NCBI GenBank assembly: GCA_900767825.1
Contig: CAAGAN010000038.1
Location: 74,636-138,635, forward strand
From: Bacilli bacterium
Lineage (GTDB): Bacteria; Bacillota_I; Bacilli_A; RFN20; CAG-826
Direction: 5' to 3'
DNA length: 64,000 nucleotides
A program made the position numbers and the translations under genes. A model generated the notes under the pieces. It was not told the DNA's origin. It saw only the letters and a list, made by a program, of their open reading frames with translations, and did no database searches. Positions 9,518 through 18,630 of the stretch are shown here, piece after piece. Positions within the stretch are counted from its first letter, which is position 1, and each line of letters starts with the position of its first letter.

Positions 9518-10414
9518 ATGAATATCTTCAAGCAAAAGGAAACTACAAGCGAGAATATAGCCTTCATAGGTATATGTTCTGGGTTAATCGCGGTTATATC
9601 ATTAATCGCCTCATTTTTCCCTTTGTCTAATTTGTTCTTGCCCCTAATTATTCCCTTTTTTGCATGCATGCCCCCCTTATTTTGTAAAAAGGGGTATTCA
9701 TATCTATTCTTATTTACTTCCTTTGCTTTATCTTTAATTGCCGGATTATATTCAGTCTTGGATACTATATTTTTTATATTTCCGTCTATCTTAATTGGAT
9801 TTGCCTTTGGGATATGTCGAAAAATAAAGATAAGCGAATCAATCCTCTTATTCCTATTATCTTTATTAGAATTAGGATTATTCTATATTTGTCTTTATCT
9901 AATAAAGGGGATATTTAATGTTGATATAGGAGAAACCATCCTATCCTTAATGAAGCAAAATAAAGAAGGTGCAGAAGATGCATTACCTTTATTTTATTTA
10001 GCGTATTCTTTTGCCCAGGTTGGTCTAACTGCCTTGTTCCTTAATTTTGAATTACCTAAATTGAATCTAGATAAAAAAAGCAAGGACATCCCATATTTAG
10101 GTGAGTCCTTATCAATATTATTTGGAATAGTTGCGATGATTATTGGATTATATGTTCCTTGGTTAGGATTACTTTTATTAGGTTTATCTTCCTATTGGGC
10201 GATTTATAGTGCGATTAATGTATTTTATAGCCAAAAATGGTATGTATATCTATCTTTAGGGATATTGTTTTTTATCGGAATTTTCCTTTTTGCCTATTTA
10301 TATCAATTCTATTTAGAAAAATATGGGATAATCTTAATAGGAATAGTTTTTATTAGCTTCCCTATCTCTTCTTTAATAAATGAATTCTCCAAATTAAGGA
10401 AAAAAGAAAACTAA
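9518..10414 (+). CDS. polytopic membrane protein, unknown function
   Basis: 298 residues with eight or more hydrophobic segments and short loops. The first half (AFIGICSGLIAVISLIAS, then a Pro-rich turn and FPSILIGFAFGI) loosely resembles DUF2232/YybS-type and ECF substrate-binding proteins, but no diagnostic motif settles it. It starts a plus-strand trio with the 177- and 218-residue membrane proteins. The start is ATG 9518, though its ribosome site is weak; four 11-bp repeats lie just upstream. I do not recognise it with confidence. Confidence 0.7.
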   Translation: MNIFKQKETTSENIAFIGICSGLIAVISLIASFFPLSNLFLPLIIPFFACMPPLFCKKGYSYLFLFTSFALSLIAGLYSVLDTIFFIFPSILIGFAFGICRKIKISESILLFLLSLLELGLFYICLYLIKGIFNVDIGETILSLMKQNKEGAEDALPLFYLAYSFAQVGLTALFLNFELPKLNLDKKSKDIPYLGESLSILFGIVAMIIGLYVPWLGLLLLGLSSYWAIYSAINVFYSQKWYVYLSLGILFFIGIFLFAYLYQFYLEKYGIILIGIVFISFPISSLINEFSKLRKKEN

Positions 10415-10456
10415 TATCTTTATAATAAGGAATTATAAGAGCAAAATTAAAAGGCA

Positions 10457-10990
10457 ATGAACGCGATCAAACAATTTGGACTTGGAATACTGTATGCGGT
10501 ACTATTCCCATTAATCCTAGTTATAGCCGCTCTAGTTGGAATATTTGGAATATTCAACTTCCTTTACCAAGGGATTGTTTTAATCGTTAATTTCTTTTCT
10601 GGCAAGCCTATATTCCCTCCATTTAAGGAAGATAATAAAGCCTATGATATCCTTCAAAAGGCCATAGATAAGCAAAATGGAATGGAAGAAGAAAAGAAAG
10701 AAGCTGCCCCTGCTTCTCAAACTGTCTATATCCAACAAAATTATTATCAGCAGACCCCAACTGGATTTATTCCAGCTGGCCAGCAAGGTCCTCAAATAGG
10801 AATGAATCCAAACATGAATAATGGTTTTATCCCTAACCAAGGTTTCCAAACTCCTCAAATACAACAAACCCCACCTGTAAATAATGTTCAGCCAGATCAA
10901 ATTCCAATGGCTAATCCAAATAATGTCATTGAGAATGAACCAAAGCCAGATGTCGAATTACTTAACTTCCCGGAAGGAGATAAAAAATGA
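10457..10990 (+). CDS. membrane-anchored protein with Gln/Asn/Pro-rich tail
   Basis: 177 residues. Residues ~6-50 form a hydrophobic hairpin (LGILYAVLFPLILVIAALVG). From ~75 on the chain is low complexity, rich in Gln, Asn, Pro and Gly (QQNYYQQTPTGFIPAGQQGP), and probably disordered. The stop overlaps the next gene's ATG by 4 bp. Family not recognised; such tails are often interaction or cell-surface segments, which is inference. Confidence 0.75.
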   Translation: MNAIKQFGLGILYAVLFPLILVIAALVGIFGIFNFLYQGIVLIVNFFSGKPIFPPFKEDNKAYDILQKAIDKQNGMEEEKKEAAPASQTVYIQQNYYQQTPTGFIPAGQQGPQIGMNPNMNNGFIPNQGFQTPQIQQTPPVNNVQPDQIPMANPNNVIENEPKPDVELLNFPEGDKK

Positions 10991-11643
10991 ATTTATTTAT
11001 ACTTCTTTCTGAAAGTGATAAAAAAGCCTTGATAGTCTTGCTTGTTATAGCAATGGTCCTTTTCCTTATTATTGGTTTACTTGGTGTTGCAGTTAGGAAA
11101 ACCATGATTTATCAAGGGAAAAAAGCCGATAACATGCTTCATGATGTTGCAATTACTCATGTTGTTGATACCCCTGCCGCTTTTAAAAAATTAGGATTAA
11201 AGAAAAACTGCAGGAAGCTATTTAAGGAATCCCTCTATCCATTTTTAATCGCTTTTATCGGTTTATTAATTTATCTAATTACTAACATTGCTACTTCTAG
11301 ATGGAACGAAAATCCTTTTGTTATCTTCTCTGAACTATTCTATTCGTTCGATTGGAAAGCTGAAGAAGTCTGGACCAAGGTATTTGGTTTAACCTTATTA
11401 GCTAACTTCCCTCCAGTCTCCCATCGCCCAACATTTGTTTTATCCAATCTTCCATTTTATATAGCAACTTCTTGTTTCTATGTTGCAATTGTCTATTATC
11501 TAATTTCTTGCCAGGCATTTATTTCTAGGGCAGTCATGATTAATAGAAGAGCCACTAGCGTCTTTGAAAAATCCCTAGAAGGATTTAAAGCTAGCGAAGA
11601 TATAAAAATAACTCCAGATAAGCCACTTCCCCCAAGTGAATAA
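10987..11643 (+). CDS. membrane protein, unknown function
   Basis: 218 residues with an N-terminal membrane segment (VLLVIAMVLFLIIGLLGVAV), a short cytoplasmic-looking stretch, and three further segments around residues 85-185. Translationally coupled to the preceding gene by the ATGA overlap, so the two products probably act together. No family recognised. Confidence 0.72.
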   Translation: MNLFILLSESDKKALIVLLVIAMVLFLIIGLLGVAVRKTMIYQGKKADNMLHDVAITHVVDTPAAFKKLGLKKNCRKLFKESLYPFLIAFIGLLIYLITNIATSRWNENPFVIFSELFYSFDWKAEEVWTKVFGLTLLANFPPVSHRPTFVLSNLPFYIATSCFYVAIVYYLISCQAFISRAVMINRRATSVFEKSLEGFKASEDIKITPDKPLPPSE

Positions 11644-11647
11644 TTAC

Positions 11648-11785
11648 TTATAAATCAATTCTAAGTCCAATCGGGCAAGTTAAACCGTTCCCGTTACATT
11701 TAGAGGAACTCTTTTTAGAACCCCCACAAGAAATTAAAGCAAGACTAGAGAATAAAAGCATCAATACAAGTAACTTCTTTTTCAT
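11648..11785 (-). CDS. very small lipoprotein (45 residues)
   Basis: Starting at ATG 11785, the product has a Lys-rich n-region, a hydrophobic stretch and a lipobox LALISC followed by GGSKKSSSKCNGNGLTCPIG. The mature peptide is only ~27 residues with two more Cys. A longer frame to 11836 would overlap the upstream gene and put a useless extension before the signal peptide. Last of four minus-strand genes asnS, 54-aa, 153-aa, lipoprotein. Role unknown. Confidence 0.65.
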   Translation of the reverse strand: MKKKLLVLMLLFSSLALISCGGSKKSSSKCNGNGLTCPIGLRIDL

Positions 11786-11787
11786 AA

Positions 11788-12249
11788 TTAATCTAGATAA
11801 TCTTTGGCTAAAAACCAGCCGATAAAGTATATGCACAAGGATAAATCCATGGAAGCGAAAGATTCAAGGAAAGATTCCCAGTTCCCACTAGAAAATAGAT
11901 TATTGAAATCAAATATAATCCAGATAAAAAAGAAAACAGCCGAAACAATCGCAGTTAAGGCAGTCAACGAAAGGAAAGGTCCTTTGTTTAAAGAAAATGA
12001 CACTCCTCCAATCGAAGAAAAAATCATAAATAAATACAGGATGAAAGACAAGATAACCAGGAAATAAGAAACGGCAGTAAATGTCGAATAATCCGTATTA
12101 ACAAGACTTATAATCGAAACGATAATATGGGTTAGTCCGCTGATAAAAAGAAAAATTGATCCAAAGGCCAAAAGCAATCTTCCGAGTCGTATCGAAAACT
12201 TGATTTCTTTGTCAAAATAAGCCTTGTAGATCAATCCATCCTTTTTCAT
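11788..12249 (-). CDS. small membrane protein, four predicted segments
   Basis: 153 residues with four hydrophobic helices (LLLAFGSIFLFISGLTHIIV, then TAVSYFLVILSFILYLFMIF, LTALTAIVSAVFFFIWIIF and a C-terminal one). Its ATG overlaps the stop of the 54-residue gene upstream (12246-12249). It is followed two bases later by the small lipoprotein. No family recognised. Confidence 0.7.
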   Translation of the reverse strand: MKKDGLIYKAYFDKEIKFSIRLGRLLLAFGSIFLFISGLTHIIVSIISLVNTDYSTFTAVSYFLVILSFILYLFMIFSSIGGVSFSLNKGPFLSLTALTAIVSAVFFFIWIIFDFNNLFSSGNWESFLESFASMDLSLCIYFIGWFLAKDYLD

Positions 12250-12410
12250 TTGTATAACGCTATATCAACAATTTCCCAAATAATGAAAGCCAAAATAACA
12301 ATACAAATGCCCAAAAGAAGGAAAAATACTCTTTTCCTGGCAACTTCCTTTTCACTCGAAGGGAGTTTTTCTTTTGTTTCTTCTACTTTTGTATTATCGA
12401 TTTCTTCCAT
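12246..12410 (-). CDS. 54-residue single-span membrane protein
   Basis: A short open frame read on the reverse strand: a charged N-terminus (MEEIDNTKVEETKEKLPSSE) followed by one membrane helix (VFFLLLGICIVILAFIIWEI) and a short tail. It starts one base after the asnS stop and its TGA overlaps the next gene's ATG. This head-to-tail packing is the main support; the ribosome site is weak, so expression probably depends on coupling to asnS. Function unknown. Confidence 0.6.
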   Translation of the reverse strand: MEEIDNTKVEETKEKLPSSEKEVARKRVFFLLLGICIVILAFIIWEIVDIALYK

Positions 12411-12411
12411 A

Positions 12412-13803
12412 TTAGTATTTTAAGTTAGATGATGTCCTTGGGTAAGGTTCTGTATCACGAATGTTTGTAACTCCGGTTAGATACATTAGTAATCTATCAA
12501 ATCCAATTCCGAATCCAGAATGGATGGCTCCACCATATTTCCTTAGATTCAAATACCATTCGAGTCCATCGATATTTCCGGCTTTTTCCATCTTGGATTT
12601 TAATATTTCATAACGTTCTTCTCTTTGGGAACCGCCAATGATTTCACCTTCACCAGGAACTAATAAGTCACACGCGGCAACAGTTTTTCCATCATCATTT
12701 TCCCTCATATAGAAGGCTTTGATTTCTTTTGGATAATTGATTAGGAACATTGGTCCCTTAACTACTTCTTCAGTTAGATAACGTTCATGTTCGCTTTGTA
12801 AATCCATTCCCCATTCAATCTTGTTATATTCGAATTTGTGGCCATTGCTGACTGCTTCTTGAAGCAATTTGATGCCTTCGGTGTATTCCATTTTGGTAAA
12901 TGGAGTTGCCAAAACATGGTTTAATTTTTCAATTAATCCAGGGGCAATCCTCTTGTCGAAGAATTCCATTTCGTCTTTGCAATGCTCTAAAACATAGGAA
13001 ATACAGAACTTAATCGTATCTTCCATTAATTCCATATCGTCATCAAGATCACCAAAGAATATTTCTGGTTCAATCATCCAGAATTCAGAAGCATGACGTG
13101 GAGTATTAGATTTTTCAGCCCTGAAAGTCGGACCAAAGGTATAGACATTTCTAAATGCAGAAGCAAAAGCTTCGACATGTAATTGGCCTGATACGGTTAA
13201 AGATGCTCTTCTTCCAAAGAAATCCTTATCATCAAGCTTGCCGTCATTAGATGTGCAGACTGTAAATACTTGTCCTGCCCCTTCTGCATCATTTGCAGTT
13301 ATTTCAGGAGTATGGACGTAGACAAATCCCCTCTCTTGAAAGAATTCATGTATTCCTAAAGCCAACTTGCTTCTTAATCTATATAAGGCAAGGAAGGTAT
13401 TTGTCCTTGGACGGAGATAGGCTAAATCGCGAAGGTATTCAAAGCTATGTCTTTTCTTTTGAAGAGGATAATCGCTAGAGCAATCACCTAGGATATTTAT
13501 TTCTTCGGCATGTATTTCAAATGGTTGCTTCATTTCTGGAGTCATAACCAAATTACCCTTAATTTCAATACACGCCCCCGTTAAAATGTGGGAAACTACT
13601 TCAAAATTAGATAGGGTTGGGGAATAAATGACTTGAATTGGTTTGAAACAAGTCCCGTCATTTAAAGAGATAAAACCAATCGAACCAGAGTCACGGTTAG
13701 TCTTAACCCAGCCTTTTAAAGTTACTAAACCAAGTTTAGATAGGTCCTCGCCTTTAGAGGCAAGGATATAGAGATCGTTAATTAATGTAGATTTGCTTTG
13801 CAT
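12412..13803 (-). CDS. asnS: asparaginyl-tRNA synthetase
   Basis: 463 residues, class IIb synthetase. The N-terminal OB fold (res ~22-110, VTLKGWVKTNRDSGSIGFIS) binds the anticodon. The catalytic core carries motif 2 (TFRAEKSNTPRHASEFWMIE) and motif 3 (HSGFGIGFDRLLMYLTG). AsnRS rather than AspRS is supported by overall length and by lack of the bacterial AspRS insertion. The tail YPRTSSNLKY is typical. It follows tsaD by ~46 bases; three small membrane-protein genes follow it closely. Confidence 0.94.
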   Translation of the reverse strand: MQSKSTLINDLYILASKGEDLSKLGLVTLKGWVKTNRDSGSIGFISLNDGTCFKPIQVIYSPTLSNFEVVSHILTGACIEIKGNLVMTPEMKQPFEIHAEEINILGDCSSDYPLQKKRHSFEYLRDLAYLRPRTNTFLALYRLRSKLALGIHEFFQERGFVYVHTPEITANDAEGAGQVFTVCTSNDGKLDDKDFFGRRASLTVSGQLHVEAFASAFRNVYTFGPTFRAEKSNTPRHASEFWMIEPEIFFGDLDDDMELMEDTIKFCISYVLEHCKDEMEFFDKRIAPGLIEKLNHVLATPFTKMEYTEGIKLLQEAVSNGHKFEYNKIEWGMDLQSEHERYLTEEVVKGPMFLINYPKEIKAFYMRENDDGKTVAACDLLVPGEGEIIGGSQREERYEILKSKMEKAGNIDGLEWYLNLRKYGGAIHSGFGIGFDRLLMYLTGVTNIRDTEPYPRTSSNLKY

Positions 13804-13849
13804 AAGAAATAGTATAAAACCTCCAAATTATTTTAACACCTAGAATTGA

Positions 13850-14863
13850 TTAAAATTCCTTATAGTGATCTATTTTCCAATTTGGGTCTACCCCTAGATC
13901 AAGTGGGGCGAATATATTCATTTTATATAGATGAGATGCTACTTTAGCAATCATGGCAGCATTATCGGTCGTACACCATAATGGAGGAATGATGAGTTCG
14001 ACATCGCTTCCATCGAATTTTTCTTTCATCTGTTCCCTTAGATATGAATTAGCGGATACCCCTCCTGCTAAAACTATTTGTTTGACGTTGAATTCTTTAG
14101 CAGCCATAACAGCCTTATTGACTATCTGGGCAACTGCTACATCTTGGAAAGATTTAGCCATGTCATCAATATTGATTTCTTCCCCTTTCATCTTAAGGGT
14201 GTTGACTAGATTAATGACTGCAGTCTTTAGCCCAGAATAAGAGAAATCATAAGGATTATCGCTAACATGAGGAGAAGGTAAATCATATGTATGCTTACCT
14301 AATTTAGCATGTTTATCAATCGGGACTCCTCCTGGATAAGGAAGGCCTAATACCCTAGCAACCTTATCATAACATTCCCCGATTGCATCATCATTAGTCT
14401 CGCCGATTATCTTGAAGTCCATATCTTCTTTCATATAGACTAGCTCGGTATTCCCCCCACTTACAACAACACAAAGAAGAGGGAATTTTAGCTTACCAAC
14501 ATATTCATTCGCATATATATGTCCTGCTAAATGATGTACTGGTATGAGTGGTTTCTTATAAAGCAATGCTAAAGTTTTAGCAGCTTGAAGCCCAACATGG
14601 AGGCAGCCAATTAAACCAGGCCCCCTAGTAACTGCTATAGCATCCATATCCTCAAACTTCATCTTTGATTCATCTAAAGCCTGTTGGAGACAGAAACAAA
14701 TATTCTCGCAGTGAAGCCTAGAGGCAATCTCAGGCATGACTCCACCGAATTTTTCATGTACGGCAATCTGGGTGGCAACTGCATTAGCCTTAAGGCAATC
14801 CCCATCTAGAATTGCAACAGCTGTTTCATCGCAGCTAGATTCTATTGCAAGTATCTTAGCCAT
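13850..14863 (-). CDS. tsaD: tRNA N6-threonylcarbamoyltransferase TsaD
   Basis: 337 residues, full length. Transfers the threonylcarbamoyl group from its adenylate to A37 of ANN-decoding tRNAs, in complex with TsaB and TsaE. Seen: N-terminal ASKHA nucleotide fold (ILAIESSCDETAVAILDG), metal-binding HLAGHIYAN (HxxxH), SGGNTELVYM and GGVSANSYLREQM. It overlaps the tsaB-rimI gene by 8 bp, so tsaE, tsaB-rimI and tsaD form one operon. Confidence 0.96.
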   Translation of the reverse strand: MAKILAIESSCDETAVAILDGDCLKANAVATQIAVHEKFGGVMPEIASRLHCENICFCLQQALDESKMKFEDMDAIAVTRGPGLIGCLHVGLQAAKTLALLYKKPLIPVHHLAGHIYANEYVGKLKFPLLCVVVSGGNTELVYMKEDMDFKIIGETNDDAIGECYDKVARVLGLPYPGGVPIDKHAKLGKHTYDLPSPHVSDNPYDFSYSGLKTAVINLVNTLKMKGEEINIDDMAKSFQDVAVAQIVNKAVMAAKEFNVKQIVLAGGVSANSYLREQMKEKFDGSDVELIIPPLWCTTDNAAMIAKVASHLYKMNIFAPLDLGVDPNWKIDHYKEF

Positions 14864-15908
14864 TGATAATACTCCTTACAAAATATAGCGCATCTTCCCC
14901 ATCGTCATAATATGACTTCTTGGTAGTAATCTCTTCAAATTTATGTTTTTTGTAGAACTTTTGCGCGACTTCATTGGATTTTCTTACTTCTAATGTAATG
15001 AATTCGACTGGGTCTTCTTTGGATTCGCAGTCTTTAATCATCTGCCCTAGAAGCATATTGGCAACGCCTTTGTTCCTATATTCTTTTTTAGTCGCGATTT
15101 GGCAAATAGAAGAAGAATTGAAGGTAACATAGAAATCAATGAACCCCACCACTTTATTATCAACAAGAGCAACATAGAGGTAGCTAACTGGGTTTTCATT
15201 CATCTCATATAGCATTTGCTTTAAATCATATGGGTGTTTGAAACATTCGTTTTCGATTGCCATTACTTCATCTAAATCGCTTGGAAGCATCTTCCTGACA
15301 ACAATCTTAAATAATGGGGAAGCATAGTCATCTTTTAGATATAGAGGTCTTACTTCCATTGGGTTTTTAACATGATGGGCCTCATCTTTTAGCAAAATTA
15401 GATTAGAAGCAACGTCTGCTTTATACCCTTCTTTTCCTAAATAAGTCGCATCCCCACACAAAACCAAGGAAGGATCTTTTTCTAGCATTGATAAGACTTC
15501 AACATTTTCTTTAATGCAATCTTTTAATATTTCTTTGTCTTTATCATAGATTGCAACGTAGCTTCTTTTGCCTCTCGCATTAGAAACAATCAATGACTTA
15601 GCCTCTCTATTTCTAAGTATTTCTAAGCTGGACCCAACATAAAGAGGGATGTTTAAAGAGAATGCGATTATCTTAGCAACCGTAAGGGCAATTCTAATCC
15701 CTGTATAAGAACCAGGTCCTTTAGAAACACATACGGAAGCGATATCTTTCCTAGTTAAGTTATGCTTATTCATTAATTTATCTATTTCATAAACAAGCAA
15801 TTCGCTTTGCCTTTGATAACAAGAATAGCTAACTACATCCTTAATAGAATCACCAAATATTCCAACAAGAAGGTCCTTGTCAGAAGAATCCAATACCAAA
15901 TCAATCAT
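14856..15908 (-). CDS. tsaB: TsaB fused to RimI-type N-acetyltransferase
   Basis: 350 residues, longer than TsaB alone (~200-230). Residues 1-~200 are TsaB, the scaffold that binds TsaD for t6A synthesis (CVSKGPGSYTGIRIALTVAK). Residues ~205-350 are a GNAT domain like RimI, which acetylates the N-terminus of ribosomal protein S18 in E. coli: entry motif MLPSDLDEVMAIENECFKHP, acetyl-CoA loop KEYRNKGVANMLL, then EVRKSNEVAQKFYKKHKF. In most bacteria these are neighbouring genes; here they are one frame with no stop or shift between. Overlaps tsaE and tsaD by 8 bp each. Confidence 0.92.
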   Translation of the reverse strand: MIDLVLDSSDKDLLVGIFGDSIKDVVSYSCYQRQSELLVYEIDKLMNKHNLTRKDIASVCVSKGPGSYTGIRIALTVAKIIAFSLNIPLYVGSSLEILRNREAKSLIVSNARGKRSYVAIYDKDKEILKDCIKENVEVLSMLEKDPSLVLCGDATYLGKEGYKADVASNLILLKDEAHHVKNPMEVRPLYLKDDYASPLFKIVVRKMLPSDLDEVMAIENECFKHPYDLKQMLYEMNENPVSYLYVALVDNKVVGFIDFYVTFNSSSICQIATKKEYRNKGVANMLLGQMIKDCESKEDPVEFITLEVRKSNEVAQKFYKKHKFEEITTKKSYYDDGEDALYFVRSIING

Positions 15909-16359
15909 TGTCTAGACTCCCAATAAGAGGATAAAAACGAGAAGAAGTAGAAGAAAATGTTATCTTTCTTTTGTTTTCTCCCAAATTATTAATAGTTATT
16001 TCAAGGAATTCATCAGGAATTAAAGAAGCGATATAATCAGGCCACTCGATAAAACAAGCTCCATCGCCTTCGATATATTCATCCAAACCAATTTCGATGT
16101 TTTGTCCTTCAAGCCTATATGCATCGATATGATATAGAGGGATAATCCCGTCAAAATAGCATTTCATGATGTTAAATGTAGGAGAAATAACATCATCTTT
16201 GATGTTTAGCGCTTTCGCTACTCCAGAAACAAAAGTAGTCTTCCCGGCACCTAAATCACCTTTTAAAAGAATAACGTCCCCCCTAGTTAAACTAGAGGCA
16301 ATCTTGGAGGCAATTTGCTTTGTTTCTTCCTTTGAATTCGATATTAAAACTTTTTCCAT
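15901..16359 (-). CDS. tsaE: tRNA threonylcarbamoylation ATPase TsaE
   Basis: 152 residues. Small P-loop ATPase that drives TsaB-TsaD cycles. Walker A is GDLGAGKTTF (res ~35-44); the family motif SPTFNIMKCYF and the acidic IEWPDY near residue 110 follow. First gene of the tsaE-tsaB/rimI-tsaD operon. Confidence 0.94.
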   Translation of the reverse strand: MEKVLISNSKEETKQIASKIASSLTRGDVILLKGDLGAGKTTFVSGVAKALNIKDDVISPTFNIMKCYFDGIIPLYHIDAYRLEGQNIEIGLDEYIEGDGACFIEWPDYIASLIPDEFLEITINNLGENKRKITFSSTSSRFYPLIGSLDND

Positions 16360-16441
16360 AAATAAACCCTTGGAAATTATACTCTTTTTTACTTAGTAAA
16401 AGATATTAAGGTTTGTCCTTTTGCTAGAGATTGAGGAAAAC

Positions 16442-17866
16442 TCATAATTTTGGATAGACTAATGGTTCAAATGTATATCCTTTTTTAAGTTCACCCATTA
16501 ACTCATCTAATAAAAACGGCAAATAGAATTGAGGGATACTTGTATAAAAATCACCTTCTCCAAAATTATTCCTGATGACTTTATAGCATTTGCTAGCCTT
16601 GTAAGAAGTTTTGCCTTCCATAACGTTACGGGAAGCGCTCATTTTCCCATTCGTTGATTTTTCTTCGATTAGGTTTATCCCGTCTTTAGTTTCAATGATG
16701 AAATCTATTTCTAGGTGTTCCATCCCAGATGCAAAATAGTATAGAGGAAATCCTGCTTTATTTAGCATTATAGCCGCCAAATTCTCATATATCGCACCTT
16801 TCCTGCTATCTAATTTATCAGTAAGGAAAGAAGTTGAAGTTGTTAAAGGATACATAGCCATAAGTAAGCCAATATCCGCAATAAAAGCCTTGAAATAGCT
16901 AGAGTCAGCATTAGCTTCTAAAGGTTCTTCTATCGCATGCAAATTAAAACATCTTAAAACTAGTCCTGCCTTTTCTAACCATTGGAAAGGTTCTTCGAAT
17001 TCCTTAGACCTCCCACCGCTTTTGATTTCTGAATACTTAAATTTTGAAACATCCGCCTCCCTGGCTAATTGAGAAGGAATCGAATCAAATACTCTATTTA
17101 ATTTAGCTTGCAAGGAATAATCTACTTCCTCTTCATCGTCTTTATTTATAAACCTGCCAAAATCGCTTCTATAATCCTTTATCAAACCCTCTAGATATTC
17201 CCTAGATTTAATGAAGTTATTGGTTTTTAGAAATTCTTTGACCGAACCAGGCATTCCCCCAATGACAACATAACGTTCAATCATTCCTTTATAGAAATTT
17301 GCCAGAGCTGAAGGCAATTCTTTTTTCTGCTTTATATATTCTTTTAACGTAGAAATTGCTTTTTTATCAACCCCATTTGCCCATAAGAATTCTTCAAAGT
17401 CTAAAGAAGACATATGAATTATCTTTTCATAGCCAGTGGGTACTTCTATCTTTTCTTTCCTTCTATAATTCAATACACCTAAAAGGCTACCTGTCCCTAT
17501 AACGGCATATCTTTTATCAAGGGCAAAGCTTTTTAATGATGTCCTAGCAAGTGGACAATCCCCTATTTCTTCAAATATTAAAATCGTTTTGTTTGGAATG
17601 AATTTATCGTTAGGAAAATATGGAAATGACTTCTCAATTAGAGAATCTACATCAAGATTTCCATTAAAAATGCTTCTTAGTTCTTTACGATGTCTAAAAT
17701 CATAAGTAATTACATTTTCATAATTCTCATGAGCAAATTTATCAACTATATAACTTTTGCCAACTTGCCTTAGTCCATCAACGATTAAAGGCACTTTGTG
17801 TGGATTAGAGTTCCATTCAAGCAAATCATCATATATTTTTCTTTTCAATACAATATCTTCATCCAT
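16442..17866 (-). CDS. AAA-family ATPase with DUF4143 domain
   Basis: 474 residues. The N-terminal AAA_14-type ATPase has Walker A DGLRQVGKSYIV (res ~30) and Walker B TILIFEEIGD. The C-terminal DUF4143 part ends with a nuclease-like core (YENLAAIMLNKAGFPLYYFA, LEIDFIIETKDGINLIEEK) whose Glu/Asp and Lys spacing recalls PD-(D/E)XK folds. Family function is unknown; it is common, patchily distributed and often multi-copy in gut bacteria. Monocistronic, preceded by three 32-bp-spaced repeats that look like an operator array. Confidence 0.88.
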   Translation of the reverse strand: MDEDIVLKRKIYDDLLEWNSNPHKVPLIVDGLRQVGKSYIVDKFAHENYENVITYDFRHRKELRSIFNGNLDVDSLIEKSFPYFPNDKFIPNKTILIFEEIGDCPLARTSLKSFALDKRYAVIGTGSLLGVLNYRRKEKIEVPTGYEKIIHMSSLDFEEFLWANGVDKKAISTLKEYIKQKKELPSALANFYKGMIERYVVIGGMPGSVKEFLKTNNFIKSREYLEGLIKDYRSDFGRFINKDDEEEVDYSLQAKLNRVFDSIPSQLAREADVSKFKYSEIKSGGRSKEFEEPFQWLEKAGLVLRCFNLHAIEEPLEANADSSYFKAFIADIGLLMAMYPLTTSTSFLTDKLDSRKGAIYENLAAIMLNKAGFPLYYFASGMEHLEIDFIIETKDGINLIEEKSTNGKMSASRNVMEGKTSYKASKCYKVIRNNFGEGDFYTSIPQFYLPFLLDELMGELKKGYTFEPLVYPKL

Positions 17867-17896
17867 AATTTTGCCTCAATATTATGATAATAGATT

Positions 17897-17974
17897 TTCG
17901 TAAAATGTAAATAAACACATTATACGTATTCGTAAAATGTAATTTTTTACACAAAACGAATTCGTAAAATGTAA
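17897..17974. repeat. three direct repeats TTCGTAAAATGTAA at 32-bp spacing
   Basis: Identical 14-bp units at 17897-17910, 17929-17942 and 17961-17974, exactly 32 bp apart, about three helical turns. They lie 31-108 bases upstream of the DUF4143 ATPase start on the minus strand, where its promoter must be. A similar core, TTCCGTAAAAT, forms the inverted repeat upstream of the broken ATPase at 48250-48294. Best read as a binding array for a regulator or for the ATPase itself. Confidence 0.85.
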
Positions 17975-18045
17975 TGAAACAATTAGAAAAATGCTAAAAA
18001 GTTCCTATTTATCGAAACTTTTTATAAAAAAGACAAGAATTTGAT

Positions 18046-18630
18046 TTATTTTGGGTTTTTAAAGAAGTTTTCGGCCTTCCTAAAAGGCTGATTCTCTTCG
18101 AGGAATTTAGAATATAGTCTTTCTATTTCTTCATTTTGGAATGGGAATTTCCTATCCTTGATTAACCCACGTACCTCAGAAATGGATTTTTCTATAGCCT
18201 TTGATAATTCTTTTGGATATCCATATGTCTGAATATGTCTAGCGTATTCTTTTTCATCCAAAGTCTTTTCTAGTCCATCTGGATAAAGCTTAACATCTAG
18301 ATCATAATCAATATATTTTAGATATCCTTTATCCCAAATCGTAGGAGAAGCGACATTAACGTAATAACAAATGCCTCTATTTTCTTTAAACATTGCCAAG
18401 ACATTCATCCACTTATGCTTAAAAAGAATAAATACGGCTTTTTCTTTTGTTATCCATCTTCTTCCATCTGATTCAGTAACACAGCTAGCCTTGGAGGCTA
18501 ACACCCAATAATCATCAGTCTCGCATACTAAATAAGATGGAGACCACTGACGATGAAGAAGCCCATCATGTTTATAGGCTTGCACTTTTACCCAACGGGC
18601 ATATTTATCATTTGAATTATTAATAGACAT
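18046..18630 (-). CDS. DUF402-family nucleoside tri/diphosphatase-like protein
   Basis: 194 residues. The pattern WSPSYLVCETDDYWVLAS, then WITKEKAVFILFKHKWMNVL, then CYYVNVASPTIWDKGYLKYIDYDLDVKLYPDG follows DUF402 as I recall it (B. subtilis YgaC, S. aureus Ntdp), including the closing conserved Asp residues (YIDYDLDVK) that bind divalent metal. Known members hydrolyse NTPs and NDPs. Here it stands alone between the DUF4143 ATPase and an accessory region. Confidence 0.8.
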   Translation of the reverse strand: MSINNSNDKYARWVKVQAYKHDGLLHRQWSPSYLVCETDDYWVLASKASCVTESDGRRWITKEKAVFILFKHKWMNVLAMFKENRGICYYVNVASPTIWDKGYLKYIDYDLDVKLYPDGLEKTLDEKEYARHIQTYGYPKELSKAIEKSISEVRGLIKDRKFPFQNEEIERLYSKFLEENQPFRKAENFFKNPK

